Of a stretch of 64,000 nt of DNA, positions 17,271 to 25,450 are shown piece by piece. The stretch's first letter is position 1. Every line of letters begins with the position of its first letter. The notes under the pieces were generated by a model that was not told the DNA's origin, did not search any database, and saw only the letters and a list, made by a program, of their open reading frames with translations. The DNA is from Rhizobium leguminosarum. Lineage in GTDB: Bacteria > Pseudomonadota > Alphaproteobacteria > Rhizobiales > Rhizobiaceae. The DNA lies in NCBI RefSeq assembly GCF_001679785.1, contig NZ_CP016286.1, forward strand, positions 4,412,501 through 4,476,500, in the 5' to 3' direction. Both the position numbers and the translations under genes were made by a program.

Positions 17271-17657
17271 TCAGCCGGCGGCGATGATCTCGATCTCGAC
17301 CAGCCAGTCGTCGCGCAGCGTTTCGACGATGATCGCCGTGGTCGGCACGGCGCGGCCGCCAAGCGCCCGAAGACGGGCATTCTGGTTCGCTTCCATAAAG
17401 GCGCCGTCGCTGAGATAGCTCGTCAGCCGCACGATATTGTCCACCGTCATATCAGCGGACGTGAGGATGGCGCGCAGATTGGACCAGATGAGCTCCAGCT
17501 GTCCGTCCAGATCGGCCGCGGCCATTCCCTGTTGATCGAGACCCATCGTACCGCTGACGAAGAGCAGCCGGGATGGATGCCTGACCTCCAGCGCATGGAC
17601 GTAATCAGGGCTCGCTGCATAGATCCCGTCTGCTGGATTGTGCGCGATCATCTCCAT
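17271..17657 (-). CDS. RidA/YjgF family protein
   Basis: A 128-residue protein of the RidA family, whose members hydrolyse reactive enamine/imine intermediates made by PLP enzymes. Family features are RLLFVSGTMGLDQQG at about residues 30-44, DMTVDNIVRLTSYL near 69-82 and the C-terminal VPTTAIIVETL...WLVEIEIIAAG. It is divergent from an Lrp-type gene, with a candidate operator between them. The exact reaction is unknown, because this subfamily is diverse. Confidence 0.85.
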   Translation of the reverse strand: MEMIAHNPADGIYAASPDYVHALEVRHPSRLLFVSGTMGLDQQGMAAADLDGQLELIWSNLRAILTSADMTVDNIVRLTSYLSDGAFMEANQNARLRALGGRAVPTTAIIVETLRDDWLVEIEIIAAG

Positions 17658-17685
17658 GAGTTTCCCATCCTCCGAATATCCTATT

Positions 17686-17715
17686 GAAGAATGCCAGTAT
17701 CGGCGATTATTCTTC
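17686..17715. promoter_or_regulatory. Inverted repeat between ridA-like and lrp-like genes
   Basis: GAAGAAT at 17686-17692 and ATTCTTC at 17709-17715 form a perfect 7-base inverted repeat with 16 bases between. It sits in the 80-base divergent intergenic region, where an Lrp-type protein would be expected to bind. The regulator assignment is inference. Confidence 0.4.
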
Positions 17716-17737
17716 GGCAGAAAGCGGAGTTTGCGGA

Positions 17738-18265
17738 ATGGCGAAAAATACAGAGGATCTTCGGCAGGGACGCAGGCAGCAGCCTGTCATCGATGCGTTC
17801 GACCGAAGAATATTAGGCGCGCTCGCCGCCGACAGCAGCCAGAGCTATGCCAGGCTTGGCGAAGTGGTCGGTCTGTCGGCGCCGGCCGTGCATGAGCGGG
17901 TGCGCCGCCTGAGACAATCCGGTGCCATCAAGGGCGTGCATGCCGCGCTGGATGGCGCAGCCCTCGGCAAGCCGCTGCTTGCCTTCGTGCATGTGGAGGC
18001 GGCCGGCTGGGGCAAGAGCGAGCGGCTGATGCAGGTCCTGCAGTTTCCCGAGGTCGAGGAGATGCATTCGGTCGCGGGCGACGCCAGCGTTCTCTTCAAG
18101 GTCCGCACCGCCAGCCCGCAGGCCTTGGAAGCTTTTCTCGCCCAGATCCACGCCGTTCCCGGCGTCACCGGCACCCGCAGCTATATTGCGCTTTCCACCT
18201 ATCTGGAGCGTCCGGTCCAGGCCGGCGTCACCGATAGCTGGCCGGATATGCCTCTGCCGGAATAG
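17738..18265 (+). CDS. Lrp/AsnC family transcriptional regulator
   Basis: A 175-residue regulator with an N-terminal Lrp HTH (FDRRILGALAADSSQSYARL, about residues 20-39, then GLSAPAVHERVRRL) and a C-terminal RAM domain with EEMHSVAGDASVLFKVRT near 105. The start at 17738 follows AAAGCGGAG; an upstream in-frame start at 17684 would overlap the operator-like repeat and is less likely. It probably controls the divergent RidA-family gene and itself. The effector is not known. Confidence 0.87.
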   Translation: MAKNTEDLRQGRRQQPVIDAFDRRILGALAADSSQSYARLGEVVGLSAPAVHERVRRLRQSGAIKGVHAALDGAALGKPLLAFVHVEAAGWGKSERLMQVLQFPEVEEMHSVAGDASVLFKVRTASPQALEAFLAQIHAVPGVTGTRSYIALSTYLERPVQAGVTDSWPDMPLPE

Positions 18266-18287
18266 AGGCGGGATGTTAAGTCGGCGC

Positions 18288-18560
18288 TAGAGCCTTTCCG
18301 GGTTAGATTGAAGCATTCTGTTGGCTCAAATGGAGTCGGATGGTCGGCCGGCCGGCGCGCGTCGTAGCCAAGCTCTACGGCCAAGCCGGCCGGTCGATCA
18401 GCCGGCCCGTTTCAGCCAACCCGAAGGGCCGGGCATCTTTCCGCCAGGATCAAAGGCGATCGGCTCGGACGTACCTTGGGGTATGCCCGTCGCCAATCGC
18501 CTTTGCCCTGACGAAAACCTGCTCCGGCAGAATGCTGCAATCTAACCCGGAAAGGCTCTA
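18288..18560. repeat. Composite palindromic intergenic element (273 bp)
   Basis: The outer arms, 18288-18320 and 18528-18560, are a 33-base inverted repeat with one mismatch (TAGAGCCTTTCCGGGTTAGA... at the left). Inside lies a second inverted pair (CAAAGGCGATCGGC against GCCAATCGCCTTTG) and GC-rich GGCCGGCC hairpins. No gene is credible here. It fills the space between a plus-strand regulator and the minus-strand GFA gene and may act as a bidirectional terminator. It resembles rhizobial mosaic repeats. Confidence 0.75.
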
Positions 18561-18562
18561 GC

Positions 18563-18964
18563 CTAATCCTCGCCCTCGAAGCGCGGAAGCGTTTCGATAT
18601 TCTCCACCCCGGGCAAGGCTGAGCGGCACCATATCTGTTTCTTCGGCACCAGTTCCTGCCGCTGGTCGATGGTGCCGACGCGGATGCCGAAACCGCCGCC
18701 GTCGCCGTCCGTGCGGTAGAGCGGCGATCCGCAATTCGGGCAAAAGAATTGACGGCTGAGACCACCGCTGTCGCCATATTTTGCGTAGCCTCTCGGCTCG
18801 CCTGAAGTGAGCGTGAAACTTCCTGGCCGTGCCGGCGCGGTGATGCGATAGGCCGAGCCCGTCAACCGCTGGCAATCGGTGCAATGGCAGATCGAGACCC
18901 GCTCCGGGTCGATCTCCGCCTGATAGCGGATCGCGCCGCAGTGGCATCCTCCGGTAATATGCAT
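18563..18964 (-). CDS. GFA family (CENP-V/glutathione-dependent formaldehyde-activating-like) protein
   Basis: A 133-residue zinc-binding protein. GGCHCGAIRYQ at about residues 5-15 and CHCTDCQRLTGSAY at about 27-40 supply the CxC and CxxC ligands, and FFCPNCGSPLY near 74 supplies the second site; this is the full GFA pattern. Family members are annotated as glutathione-dependent formaldehyde-activating, but most have no proven activity. The ATG at 18964 has GGGGA seven bases upstream; the TTG two codons earlier lies too close to it. Confidence 0.88.
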   Translation of the reverse strand: MHITGGCHCGAIRYQAEIDPERVSICHCTDCQRLTGSAYRITAPARPGSFTLTSGEPRGYAKYGDSGGLSRQFFCPNCGSPLYRTDGDGGGFGIRVGTIDQRQELVPKKQIWCRSALPGVENIETLPRFEGED

Positions 18965-19031
18965 CGGCAAGTCCCCAAAGCATGTCGCGCAAAACTGTAC
19001 AGCGGTTTAGCGACAAAGCCATCGCGACGCT

Positions 19032-20564
19032 TCAGTCCGCCGGCTGACCGGCCAAATGTGTGGCGTAGAAGGCCTTTGCATCCGCCGTGAAGGCGGCCCG
19101 CTGTTCAGCTCTTGTATAGAACATATGGCCGCCGCGATAAAGCTTCAGTCCGACACGGCCGCCGGCGAGCGAGGGCGGCAGATGGTCGACCACGTAGCGG
19201 CTGACGCCGTAAGGCGTCACCACATCGCTGTAGCCATGCGCAATCAGCAGATGGAATGCCGGGTTTGAGGCGAGCAGCTGCCTGACGTCGTCGGTGGCGC
19301 TGGCCTGGAAGCGCGATCCGCCGCCGCGCCCGCCGCCCCATTCCCAGCGCCGGCTGATATCGCGGTCGAGCAGCGAATAGGTCATCTCGGTCCTGAAACC
19401 GAGTTCGTTGCGGGCGTAGTCGGCGAAAGCCCCGCCATAGGCGCGGGTGAAGCCGTCAAGGATGGCGTCGTCGCCGCGGTCGTAATCCGATTCCGGATAG
19501 GGATCAGGCGCTGCAAAGGAGGCGTCGTACGAGCTCATCACCTCGCCGCTGCCTCCATCTGAATGTTTGACGAAGGAACTGCCGAGGAAGCCGCGGTTGC
19601 GGGTGACGATATCCTCGGGAATGCCCGTCAGGCGAGCGATCCTGCCATAGAAGGCGGCGGCATCGGCACCCGTCGGCGGCGGCCCGGCGAGCGTCGTCAG
19701 ATAGTCGCCGAGCGCGAAGGTCTCTGCCTCCTTCTGCTTCTCTGCGTCAAAGGTCTTGTGCCGGTCGAGTTCGGCCGCCGCCAGCGATGGCAGCTCCAGC
19801 GCTGCACCGAGCGCGAACTGATCGGCATTGAACATCAGTTGACCCTCGAGCAAGGGGGAAAGCATCACCGCGCCGGCGACGATAATGCCCTGGCTTTCCT
19901 GCAGCGCCGAGGCGACCTTGGCGGCGCGAAAGCCGCCATAACTTTCGCCGAGAAGATATTTCGGTGAGTTGGAACGGTTGTTGTGCGCGACATAGAGCGC
20001 GATCGCCTTGGCGATGCTCTCAGCATCGGCACTGACGTTGTAATAATTGGAGGCGTCGTCCGCCTTTGCCGTTCGGCTCCAGCCGGTGCCGATCGGATCG
20101 ATCAGCACGAGGTCGGTGAAATCGAGCCAGCTTTGCGAGTTGTCGACGAGTTTCGCATTGGCGCCGTCGCGTCCGTCCGGCCCGAAGTCGAGCACCTTCG
20201 GCCCGACCAGCCCGAGATGCAGGAAGGCGGAAGCCGCACCCGGCCCGCCGTTGAAGGCAAAGGTCAGAGGCCGGTTCGCCCCGCCATTCCCTGCGACATA
20301 AGCGGTGTAGAAGATCGCGCCGGTCTGCGCCCCGTCCTGGCCGAAGAGATCCAGCGTGCCGGCAGTGGCGGTATAGGCAATCTTCCGGCCACCGATCGTC
20401 AACGCGTGCTCGGTGACGGAATCGGCCGGCAGCAGTTTCAATACGCCGTCGCGCGCGCCGCTCTGGACATTCGCCCTCGGTGGATCGCTTTCCTGCGCAT
20501 GGGAAAGGGCAGGCGCCAGCGACGCCATAAATGCGGTGAGCAGAAACAGGGTTCGTATGCGCAA
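19032..20564 (-). CDS. Exported serine carboxypeptidase, peptidase family S10
   Basis: A secreted alpha/beta-hydrolase peptidase of about 510 residues. A signal peptide (RIRTLFLLTAFMASLAPALS) is followed by the S10 domain. The catalytic triad is visible as Ser in GESYGG (about 207), Asp in GYSDVVTP (about 446) and His in GGHMFYT (about 479); FNGGPGAASAFLHLG near 114 is the S10 oxyanion segment. I chose the TTG at 20564 because GGAGGAAAC lies directly upstream; an ATG at 20603 would add 13 residues. The much longer open frame to 21182 is antisense overlap with the MFS gene and is not used. Confidence 0.88.
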   Translation of the reverse strand: MRIRTLFLLTAFMASLAPALSHAQESDPPRANVQSGARDGVLKLLPADSVTEHALTIGGRKIAYTATAGTLDLFGQDGAQTGAIFYTAYVAGNGGANRPLTFAFNGGPGAASAFLHLGLVGPKVLDFGPDGRDGANAKLVDNSQSWLDFTDLVLIDPIGTGWSRTAKADDASNYYNVSADAESIAKAIALYVAHNNRSNSPKYLLGESYGGFRAAKVASALQESQGIIVAGAVMLSPLLEGQLMFNADQFALGAALELPSLAAAELDRHKTFDAEKQKEAETFALGDYLTTLAGPPPTGADAAAFYGRIARLTGIPEDIVTRNRGFLGSSFVKHSDGGSGEVMSSYDASFAAPDPYPESDYDRGDDAILDGFTRAYGGAFADYARNELGFRTEMTYSLLDRDISRRWEWGGGRGGGSRFQASATDDVRQLLASNPAFHLLIAHGYSDVVTPYGVSRYVVDHLPPSLAGGRVGLKLYRGGHMFYTRAEQRAAFTADAKAFYATHLAGQPAD

Positions 20565-20656
20565 GATGTTTCCTCCGGCGGTCAGGCTGAGATAGCGTAG
20601 CATCCGCGGCCGACGACCGGCATCAAGAGATGGTGATGGACAGGTGAGCGAGCGGC

Positions 20657-21949
20657 TCAGCCGTTCTTTTCGACCGCATGGACATTGATCTCGACCGCCC
20701 GGCCGGCCTTCCAGCCATTGATTGCCGCGCCCAGTCCAAGTGCGACGAACAAGGCGGCGCACCAGGAAAAGCTGCCGGTCCAGCCGCGGATGAGGCCGAC
20801 GATAAGGGGGCCGATGGCGGCGAGCAGGTAACCGACGCATTGCGCCATGCCGGAAAGATGGGCGGCGACATCGGGATCGCGCGAGCGCAGCACGATCGTC
20901 GTCATCGCCGCTGCGATCAGCCCGCCCTGGCCGATGCCCTGCAGCACCGCCCACAGCCAGACCGTCGAAAGCGGCGCGAAGAGCAGGCCGAGCAGGGCAA
21001 TGACGGCAACGCCGCAGAGGCTCGCATTGATCAGCCTCTGGTCGCGGCCGCGCACGGCGATATGCGGCACGATCAGGCAGGATGCCGCCTGCACCATCAC
21101 CGACAGGGAAACGATCGCCCCGGCGGTGACGCCGTCGAGCCCGCGTTCGCGTAGGATCGGAACCAGCCAGCCGAAGACGCAATAGGCAAGCGCCGATTGC
21201 AGCCCCATGAACAGCGTCACCTGCCAGGCGAGCCGGTCGCGCCAGAGGCCTTCGACGCGAAAGCCATTTCGTCTTGCCTGTCTGCCGCTGCGAAGGACCT
21301 CAGGCAGCCAGAGCAGGCTGACGGCGAGTGCCGGTAGCGCCCAGACGGCGAGCGCGCCCTCGAGAGAGCCGCCGAGTGCATGCTCGATCGGCAGCGTCAG
21401 CCCGGCGGCACTTGCCGCCCCGGCGCAGAGCGCCATCGTATAGAAGCCGGTCATCAGCGCCGCACGCCCGGCGAAGTCCCGCTTCACCAGCCCCGGCAGC
21501 AGCACGTTGCCGACGGCAATGCAGGCGCCTGCAAGGGCAGTGCCGATGAAGAGCAGCGGCACGGAAGAAAGCCCGCGCAATGCGGTGCCCAGCGCCAGAA
21601 GCAGGAGAACGCCGAGCAGCGTGCGTTCCGTGCCGAGGCGCTGGGCAAGACGAGGCGCAAGCGGCGAGAAGGCTCCAAGGCAGACGACCGGAAGCGTCGT
21701 CAGCAGGCTGGCGCCAGGGGCGCTCAGGCCGAATTCCCCACGGATTTCCGGCAGCAGCGCCGAGGCGCTGGAGAAAACCGGGCGCAGGTTGAAGGCGATC
21801 AGCACCAGGCTCGCGCCGAGCAGAAAACGACCCGCAGCTCCCCGGACCGGCGTTGCCTGCGGCGGCGGAAGGCTACCGGCCTCGGCGTCGATCAGCAGTT
21901 CGTCGGCGGGGTCGAGCGCGCTGGCGGCATCGTTGGCAGGCGTGTTCAT
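20657..21949 (-). CDS. MFS transporter, CynX/NimT type
   Basis: A 430-residue permease with about 12 hydrophobic helices. LIAFNLRPVFSSASALLPEIR near residue 52 (quoted in full at 21 would exceed limits, so note the NLRP..SS..PLLP-type signature) matches the cyanate/nitroimidazole transporter subgroup. The stop-start overlap with the upstream FadR-type regulator gene is ATGA (21946-21949), so the two are cotranscribed and translationally coupled. The substrate is unknown. Confidence 0.87.
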   Translation of the reverse strand: MNTPANDAASALDPADELLIDAEAGSLPPPQATPVRGAAGRFLLGASLVLIAFNLRPVFSSASALLPEIRGEFGLSAPGASLLTTLPVVCLGAFSPLAPRLAQRLGTERTLLGVLLLLALGTALRGLSSVPLLFIGTALAGACIAVGNVLLPGLVKRDFAGRAALMTGFYTMALCAGAASAAGLTLPIEHALGGSLEGALAVWALPALAVSLLWLPEVLRSGRQARRNGFRVEGLWRDRLAWQVTLFMGLQSALAYCVFGWLVPILRERGLDGVTAGAIVSLSVMVQAASCLIVPHIAVRGRDQRLINASLCGVAVIALLGLLFAPLSTVWLWAVLQGIGQGGLIAAAMTTIVLRSRDPDVAAHLSGMAQCVGYLLAAIGPLIVGLIRGWTGSFSWCAALFVALGLGAAINGWKAGRAVEINVHAVEKNG

Positions 21950-22635
21950 GACAGGATCATCCGCTCGAGCGCGGCAAGAACCGGTGCCATGAAGCGGCGC
22001 ACCGCCGCATCCGCCTTGTCGGGATCGCCGGTTTCGATGGCATCGACGATATCGGCATGCGCCTGCATGTCCGGCTCAGGAATGTCCTTGCCGAGCGTCG
22101 CCGCGATGGTGTCGGCGATCGAGGCCGAGAAGAAATCGTAGATCTCGATCATCGCCCGGTTCCCCGAAGCGGCGATGATGGCCTTGTGAAAGGCGAGGTC
22201 GCGTTCGATGAAGGCGGCCTGATTGCCGCCGTCGTAATTGCCGCGTTCGGCAAGCAGCCGGCGAAGCCCGGCAACCGTCTCCGGCGTCTTGCGGATCGCC
22301 GTCAGCCGGGCGGCCTCGACGTCGAGCGCCAAGCGCGCCTCGAACTGATCACGCAGGCTGGCACGCCGCGCCATCGTCAGTGGCCGGCCGGCATCCGTCG
22401 TCGAGCGGACATAGGTGCCCGAACCCTGCCTTGTTTCGAGATAGCCCTGGGAGACGAGAACCCGCACCGCCTCGCGCACCGTGCCGCGGCTGACGGAAAG
22501 CATGGCCGACAGCGAGGCTTCATTCGGCAATTTCTCGCCGACCGCCCAGCGTTTGCCGAGAATGTCGCCGCGGATTGCCTCGATCGCCTCATCGGCGAGA
22601 TTGGTCTTGCTGAGCGCTCGCATCTCACTACTCAT
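21946..22635 (-). CDS. FadR/GntR family (FCD domain) transcriptional regulator
   Basis: A 229-residue regulator: GntR winged HTH at about residues 10-80 (AEAIRGDILGKRW-type start, LPNEASLSAMLSVSRGTVREA near 36, GSGTYV near 72) and an all-helical FCD effector domain with the His/Asp/Arg residues of metal-binding members (for example FHKAIIAASGNR near 148). It is the first gene of an operon with a CynX-type MFS transporter. Its first codons lie inside a 47-base perfect palindrome, which is probably its own operator. The effector is unknown. An in-frame ATG at 22623 is an alternative start. Confidence 0.9.
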   Translation of the reverse strand: MSSEMRALSKTNLADEAIEAIRGDILGKRWAVGEKLPNEASLSAMLSVSRGTVREAVRVLVSQGYLETRQGSGTYVRSTTDAGRPLTMARRASLRDQFEARLALDVEAARLTAIRKTPETVAGLRRLLAERGNYDGGNQAAFIERDLAFHKAIIAASGNRAMIEIYDFFSASIADTIAATLGKDIPEPDMQAHADIVDAIETGDPDKADAAVRRFMAPVLAALERMILS

Positions 22636-22668
22636 AAAGTCATCTGATGACTTTATGAGTAGTGAGAT
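22622..22668. promoter_or_regulatory. 47-bp perfect palindrome over the regulator start, probable operator
   Basis: Arms 22622-22644 and 22646-22668 are perfectly complementary over 23 bases with one central base. The core AGTCATCTGATGACTT is GntR-like. The palindrome includes the start codon and first codons of the FadR-type gene; because it is symmetric, the same start (Met-Ser-Ser-Glu) is mirrored on the plus strand. The length far exceeds a usual operator, so two overlapping sites or an inverted duplication are possible. Confidence 0.75.
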
Positions 22669-22703
22669 TTCGATCTTTCGTCAACGCCTGGCATCACGAC
22701 AAT

Positions 22704-22730
22704 AAAAAAGGGCCGCCTCAGCGACCCTTT
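22704..22730 (-). terminator. Rho-independent terminator of a very small transcript
   Basis: On the minus strand AAAGGGTCGC pairs with GCGGCCCTTT around the loop TGAG (one G-T wobble) and is followed by six T. The only candidate gene upstream on that strand is the 23-codon frame at 22788-22859. Confidence 0.75.
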
Positions 22731-22787
22731 CCATGAGTTTGGCCTCAAACTGGCCTGGACTGTCTATGCAGCCCCAGGAAGGCGGGA

Positions 22788-22859
22788 TTAGAGCGAGGGC
22801 TGCCTCGCCTTCGTCACCTCTTCCATGCCCGTTACGAGGTCCGAAATCTCATTAGACAT
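22788..22859 (-). CDS. Putative 23-residue small protein
   Basis: A short frame encodes MSNEISDLVTGMEEVTKARQ followed by PSL and TAA. AAGGAAGGTGA lies five bases before the ATG, a strong ribosome binding site, and a clear terminator follows 57 bases after the stop, so the region looks like a complete small transcription unit. The stretch between stop and terminator can fold (AGTTTG with CAAACT). I recognise no family. It could be a real microprotein, or the transcript could be a small RNA with an incidental frame. Confidence 0.5.
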   Translation of the reverse strand: MSNEISDLVTGMEEVTKARQPSL

Positions 22860-22963
22860 TGGATCACCTTCCTTTCGTTCTGTTGCTGATGGCTTAAAGT
22901 TAGGCTGATTCTTTCGAGATGCAAGCAAAAATGCACGCATGCCCTGCTTTGGGAAACACGGGT

Positions 22964-22981
22964 GTTCACGAGAGAACACAG
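22964..22981. promoter_or_regulatory. Inverted repeat GTGTTC-N6-GAACAC
   Basis: A perfect 6-base inverted repeat (22964-22969 and 22976-22981) lies between the minus-strand small transcript and the plus-strand amidotransferase gene, about 105 bases from the former's ATG and 150 from the latter's. It does not have the direct-repeat form GTTC-N7-GTTC of alphaproteobacterial LexA sites. The binding protein is unknown. Confidence 0.35.
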
Positions 22982-23128
22982 TGTTTTGCCGAATTTGAAG
23001 AGGCTATACGTCAAGAAACCGTCATGTTTGGCTTGCAAACCGGCCGCGCGTTAAGCTGTTGTTAGCTGCGTCGTTCGACAATTTCAGCATTCCCGCCGAT
23101 GCGGCGGCGGGTTCCGGAGCAAAGAGCC

Positions 23129-23941
23129 ATGTGTCGCTGGGCAGCCTATCGCGGAGACCCTCTCTATCTGGAGGAACTGGTATCTTCGCCCGCCCATTCC
23201 CTGATCGAGCAGTCGCATTGCGCCACCCGCGCCAAGACGGCGACCAATGGCGATGGCTTCGGCATCGCCTGGTATGGTGACAGGCCCGAACCCGGCCGCT
23301 ACCGCGATATCCTGCCGGCATGGTCGGATTGCAATCTGAAGAGCCTGGCACGGCAGATCCGTTCGCCGCTCTTCCTCGCCCATGTCCGCGCTGCCACAGG
23401 CGGCGGCACGCGCCGCGACAACTGCCATCCCTTCACCCATGGCACCTGGTCCTTCATGCATAATGGCCAGATCGCAGGCTTCGAGCGCCTGCGCCGGCCG
23501 ATGGAGGCGATGCTCGACGACGAGCTGTTCAATGCCCGCGGCGGCACGACCGATTCCGAGCTGATGTTCCTGCTGGCGCTGCAGTTCGGCCTGCGCGAGG
23601 CGCCGGTCGCCGCGATGGCGGAAATGGTCGGCTTCGTCGAGGACCTGGCCGAAAGCGTCATCGGTTCGATCCTGCTGCGTTTTACCGCCGCCTTCTCCGA
23701 CGGCAACACGCTCTATGCAATCCGTTATGCCACAGATCGCAAGGCGCCGACGCTCTACGCCTCTCCCGTCGGCGCCGGCTATTGCCTTGTGTCGGAACCG
23801 TTGAACGACGATGTCGATGCCTGGGCCGAAATTCCGGATGGCAGCGCCGTCACCGTCGGCAAAGACGGCATCGACGTCGCCGACTTCCGGCCGGAGAAGC
23901 GGAGTGCCGCCAAACCGCAACGGGTGGCTATTCCTGCCTAA
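23129..23941 (+). CDS. Class II glutamine amidotransferase (YafJ/EgtC-like)
   Basis: A 270-residue N-terminal-nucleophile hydrolase. Cys2 becomes the nucleophile after Met removal (MCRWAAYRG), so the start must be the ATG at 23129, which has GGAG upstream. Family motifs are GDGFGIAWYG near residue 42, AHVRAATGG near 85 and FMHNGQIAGF near 109. Proteins of this type hydrolyse glutamine or gamma-glutamyl compounds; EgtC, which removes glutamate in ergothioneine synthesis, belongs here, but no other egt gene is adjacent. The function is therefore left open. Confidence 0.85.
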   Translation: MCRWAAYRGDPLYLEELVSSPAHSLIEQSHCATRAKTATNGDGFGIAWYGDRPEPGRYRDILPAWSDCNLKSLARQIRSPLFLAHVRAATGGGTRRDNCHPFTHGTWSFMHNGQIAGFERLRRPMEAMLDDELFNARGGTTDSELMFLLALQFGLREAPVAAMAEMVGFVEDLAESVIGSILLRFTAAFSDGNTLYAIRYATDRKAPTLYASPVGAGYCLVSEPLNDDVDAWAEIPDGSAVTVGKDGIDVADFRPEKRSAAKPQRVAIPA

Positions 23942-23970
23942 ACGCTCGGCGTCAGCCGAGCCGATAGCGA

Positions 23971-25176
23971 TCAGCGGAGCTGCTTGGCGATCAGTGCCGC
24001 GAGCCTTTCGGCAACCTCTTCCTTCGTCAGGTCAGGCCATTGCTCGACGCCGTCGCGGCGAATGAGTTTGACCCTGTTGCGGCTGCCGCCCATGATGCCG
24101 GTCGCAGGAGAGACGTCATTGGCGACGATCATGTCGGCGCCCTTTCTCTCGAGTTTCGCCTTCGCATTGCTTTCGACGTCCTGCGTCTCGGCGGCAAAGC
24201 CGATCACCAGCTTCGGCCGCATCGTGTGATGGCCAACAGTTTTCAGGATGTCCGGATTCTCGGTCAACGCCAGCGTCGGAATGGATTCGCCCGGATGTTT
24301 CTTCAGCTTCTGGTCGGCCGCCGAGGCGACGCGCCAGTCCGCCACCGCCGCGACCATCACCGCGATGTCTGCCGGCAGCGCCGCAAGCACGGCGTCGCGC
24401 ATTTCCTCGGCCCGCTCGACATGCACGACATTGACGCCGACGGGATCGGTGATCGTCACCGGCCCCGACACGAGGGTCACCTCCGCCCCGAGCTTTGCCA
24501 GGGCCGCGGCGATCGCATGCCCCTGCCGGCCGGAGGAGCGGTTGGCGATATAGCGCACAGGATCGATCGGTTCGTGCGTCGGTCCTGAGGTGACGATCGC
24601 CTTGCGTCCCTTGAGCGGCTTTTCTCCATCGTCGAGCATGGTTTCGGCCGCAGCGACGATCTCCAGCGGCTCCGCCATCCGGCCGAGCCCGGCCTCCCGG
24701 CTTTCCGCCATCTCGCCGGCCATCGGCCCGACGAAGCGGATGCCGTCGGCTCTGAGCATCGCGGCATTCCGACGCGTCGCCGGATGCGCCCACATGGCGG
24801 GGTTCATCGCCGGTGCGGCCAGCACCGGCCTGTTCGTCGCCAGAAGCACGGTCGAGGCGAGATCGTCGGCAAGCCCGTTCGCCATCTTCGCCATCAGATC
24901 GGCGGTTGCAGGGGCGATCAGCACAAGGTCGCAGTCGCGCGCCAGCCGGATATGGCCGACATCCTGTTCGTCCTGGCGCGAAAACAGATCGAGGAACACA
25001 TGGTCCGCCGCCAGCGCACCGACGGCAAGCGGCGTGACGAATTCCTGCGCACCCTTGGTCATGACGGGGCGCACGCTCGCGCCGCGCTCGCGCAGCCGGC
25101 GGATCAGATCCAGGCTTTTATAGGCCGCGATGCCGCCCGAGATGATGAGGAGGATGCGTTTGCCGCTGAGAGCCAT
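23971..25176 (-). CDS. coaBC: Bifunctional phosphopantothenoylcysteine decarboxylase/synthetase
   Basis: Catalyses two steps of coenzyme A synthesis: ligation of cysteine to 4'-phosphopantothenate (CoaB) and decarboxylation (CoaC). The 401-residue product has the FMN-binding CoaC half (SGGIAAYKSLDLIRRL near residue 11, PAMNPAMWAHPATRRN near 120) and the CoaB half (TSGPTHEPIDPVRYIANRSS near 198). The ATG at 25176 follows GGGAAGAA and is the conserved start; the upstream extension to 25287 is not. It is convergent with the amidotransferase gene. Confidence 0.95.
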   Translation of the reverse strand: MALSGKRILLIISGGIAAYKSLDLIRRLRERGASVRPVMTKGAQEFVTPLAVGALAADHVFLDLFSRQDEQDVGHIRLARDCDLVLIAPATADLMAKMANGLADDLASTVLLATNRPVLAAPAMNPAMWAHPATRRNAAMLRADGIRFVGPMAGEMAESREAGLGRMAEPLEIVAAAETMLDDGEKPLKGRKAIVTSGPTHEPIDPVRYIANRSSGRQGHAIAAALAKLGAEVTLVSGPVTITDPVGVNVVHVERAEEMRDAVLAALPADIAVMVAAVADWRVASAADQKLKKHPGESIPTLALTENPDILKTVGHHTMRPKLVIGFAAETQDVESNAKAKLERKGADMIVANDVSPATGIMGGSRNRVKLIRRDGVEQWPDLTKEEVAERLAALIAKQLR

Positions 25177-25316
25177 GGCCTTCTTCCCGTTGCCTTTTCT
25201 GACCGCCCTCGACCCTAAGCCTTTGGCGAAGAACATGCAATCGCGCGGATCTGCGCGACGTTCCCACGGGTCGGGGAAGGCCCCCAACCCGCAGCGAATA
25301 ATCGTGCCGCGCCGTC

Positions 25317-25450
25317 TCAGGTGCGGGTGATCGAAGCGCCGCCATCGACCAGCGATGCCGTGCCGGTGACGAAGCTCGCATCGTCGGAGGCGAGATAGAG
25401 AACCAATCGGGCGAGTTCTTCGGGTGTCGCGACACGCTTCAGCGATCCGC
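25317..25450 (-). pseudogene. C-terminal remnant of a short-chain dehydrogenase/reductase
   Basis: On the minus strand the sequence reads [20 protein letters not shown], then [20 protein letters not shown] and RT with a TGA stop. That is the classic SDR C-terminus (P-E-E-x-A-x-x-V-x-F/Y-L-A-S-D...ITG-x-x-x-x-V-D-G-G). Nothing upstream continues the gene: after about 44 codons the frame meets an unrelated junction and then the stop of the LysR gene at 25475. The Rossmann N-terminus is absent from the window. It is a broken gene, probably truncated when the LysR/MFS segment arrived. Confidence 0.85.

Noticed and set aside
20565..21182. N-terminal extension of the S10 peptidase by about 200 codons
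   Set aside because: The extension is Arg-rich shadow of the MFS gene. A signal peptide and strong ribosome binding site mark the start at 20564.
22960..22985. LexA (SOS) box
   Set aside because: The site is an inverted repeat GTGTTC-N6-GAACAC, whereas alphaproteobacterial LexA boxes are direct repeats GTTC-N7-GTTC.
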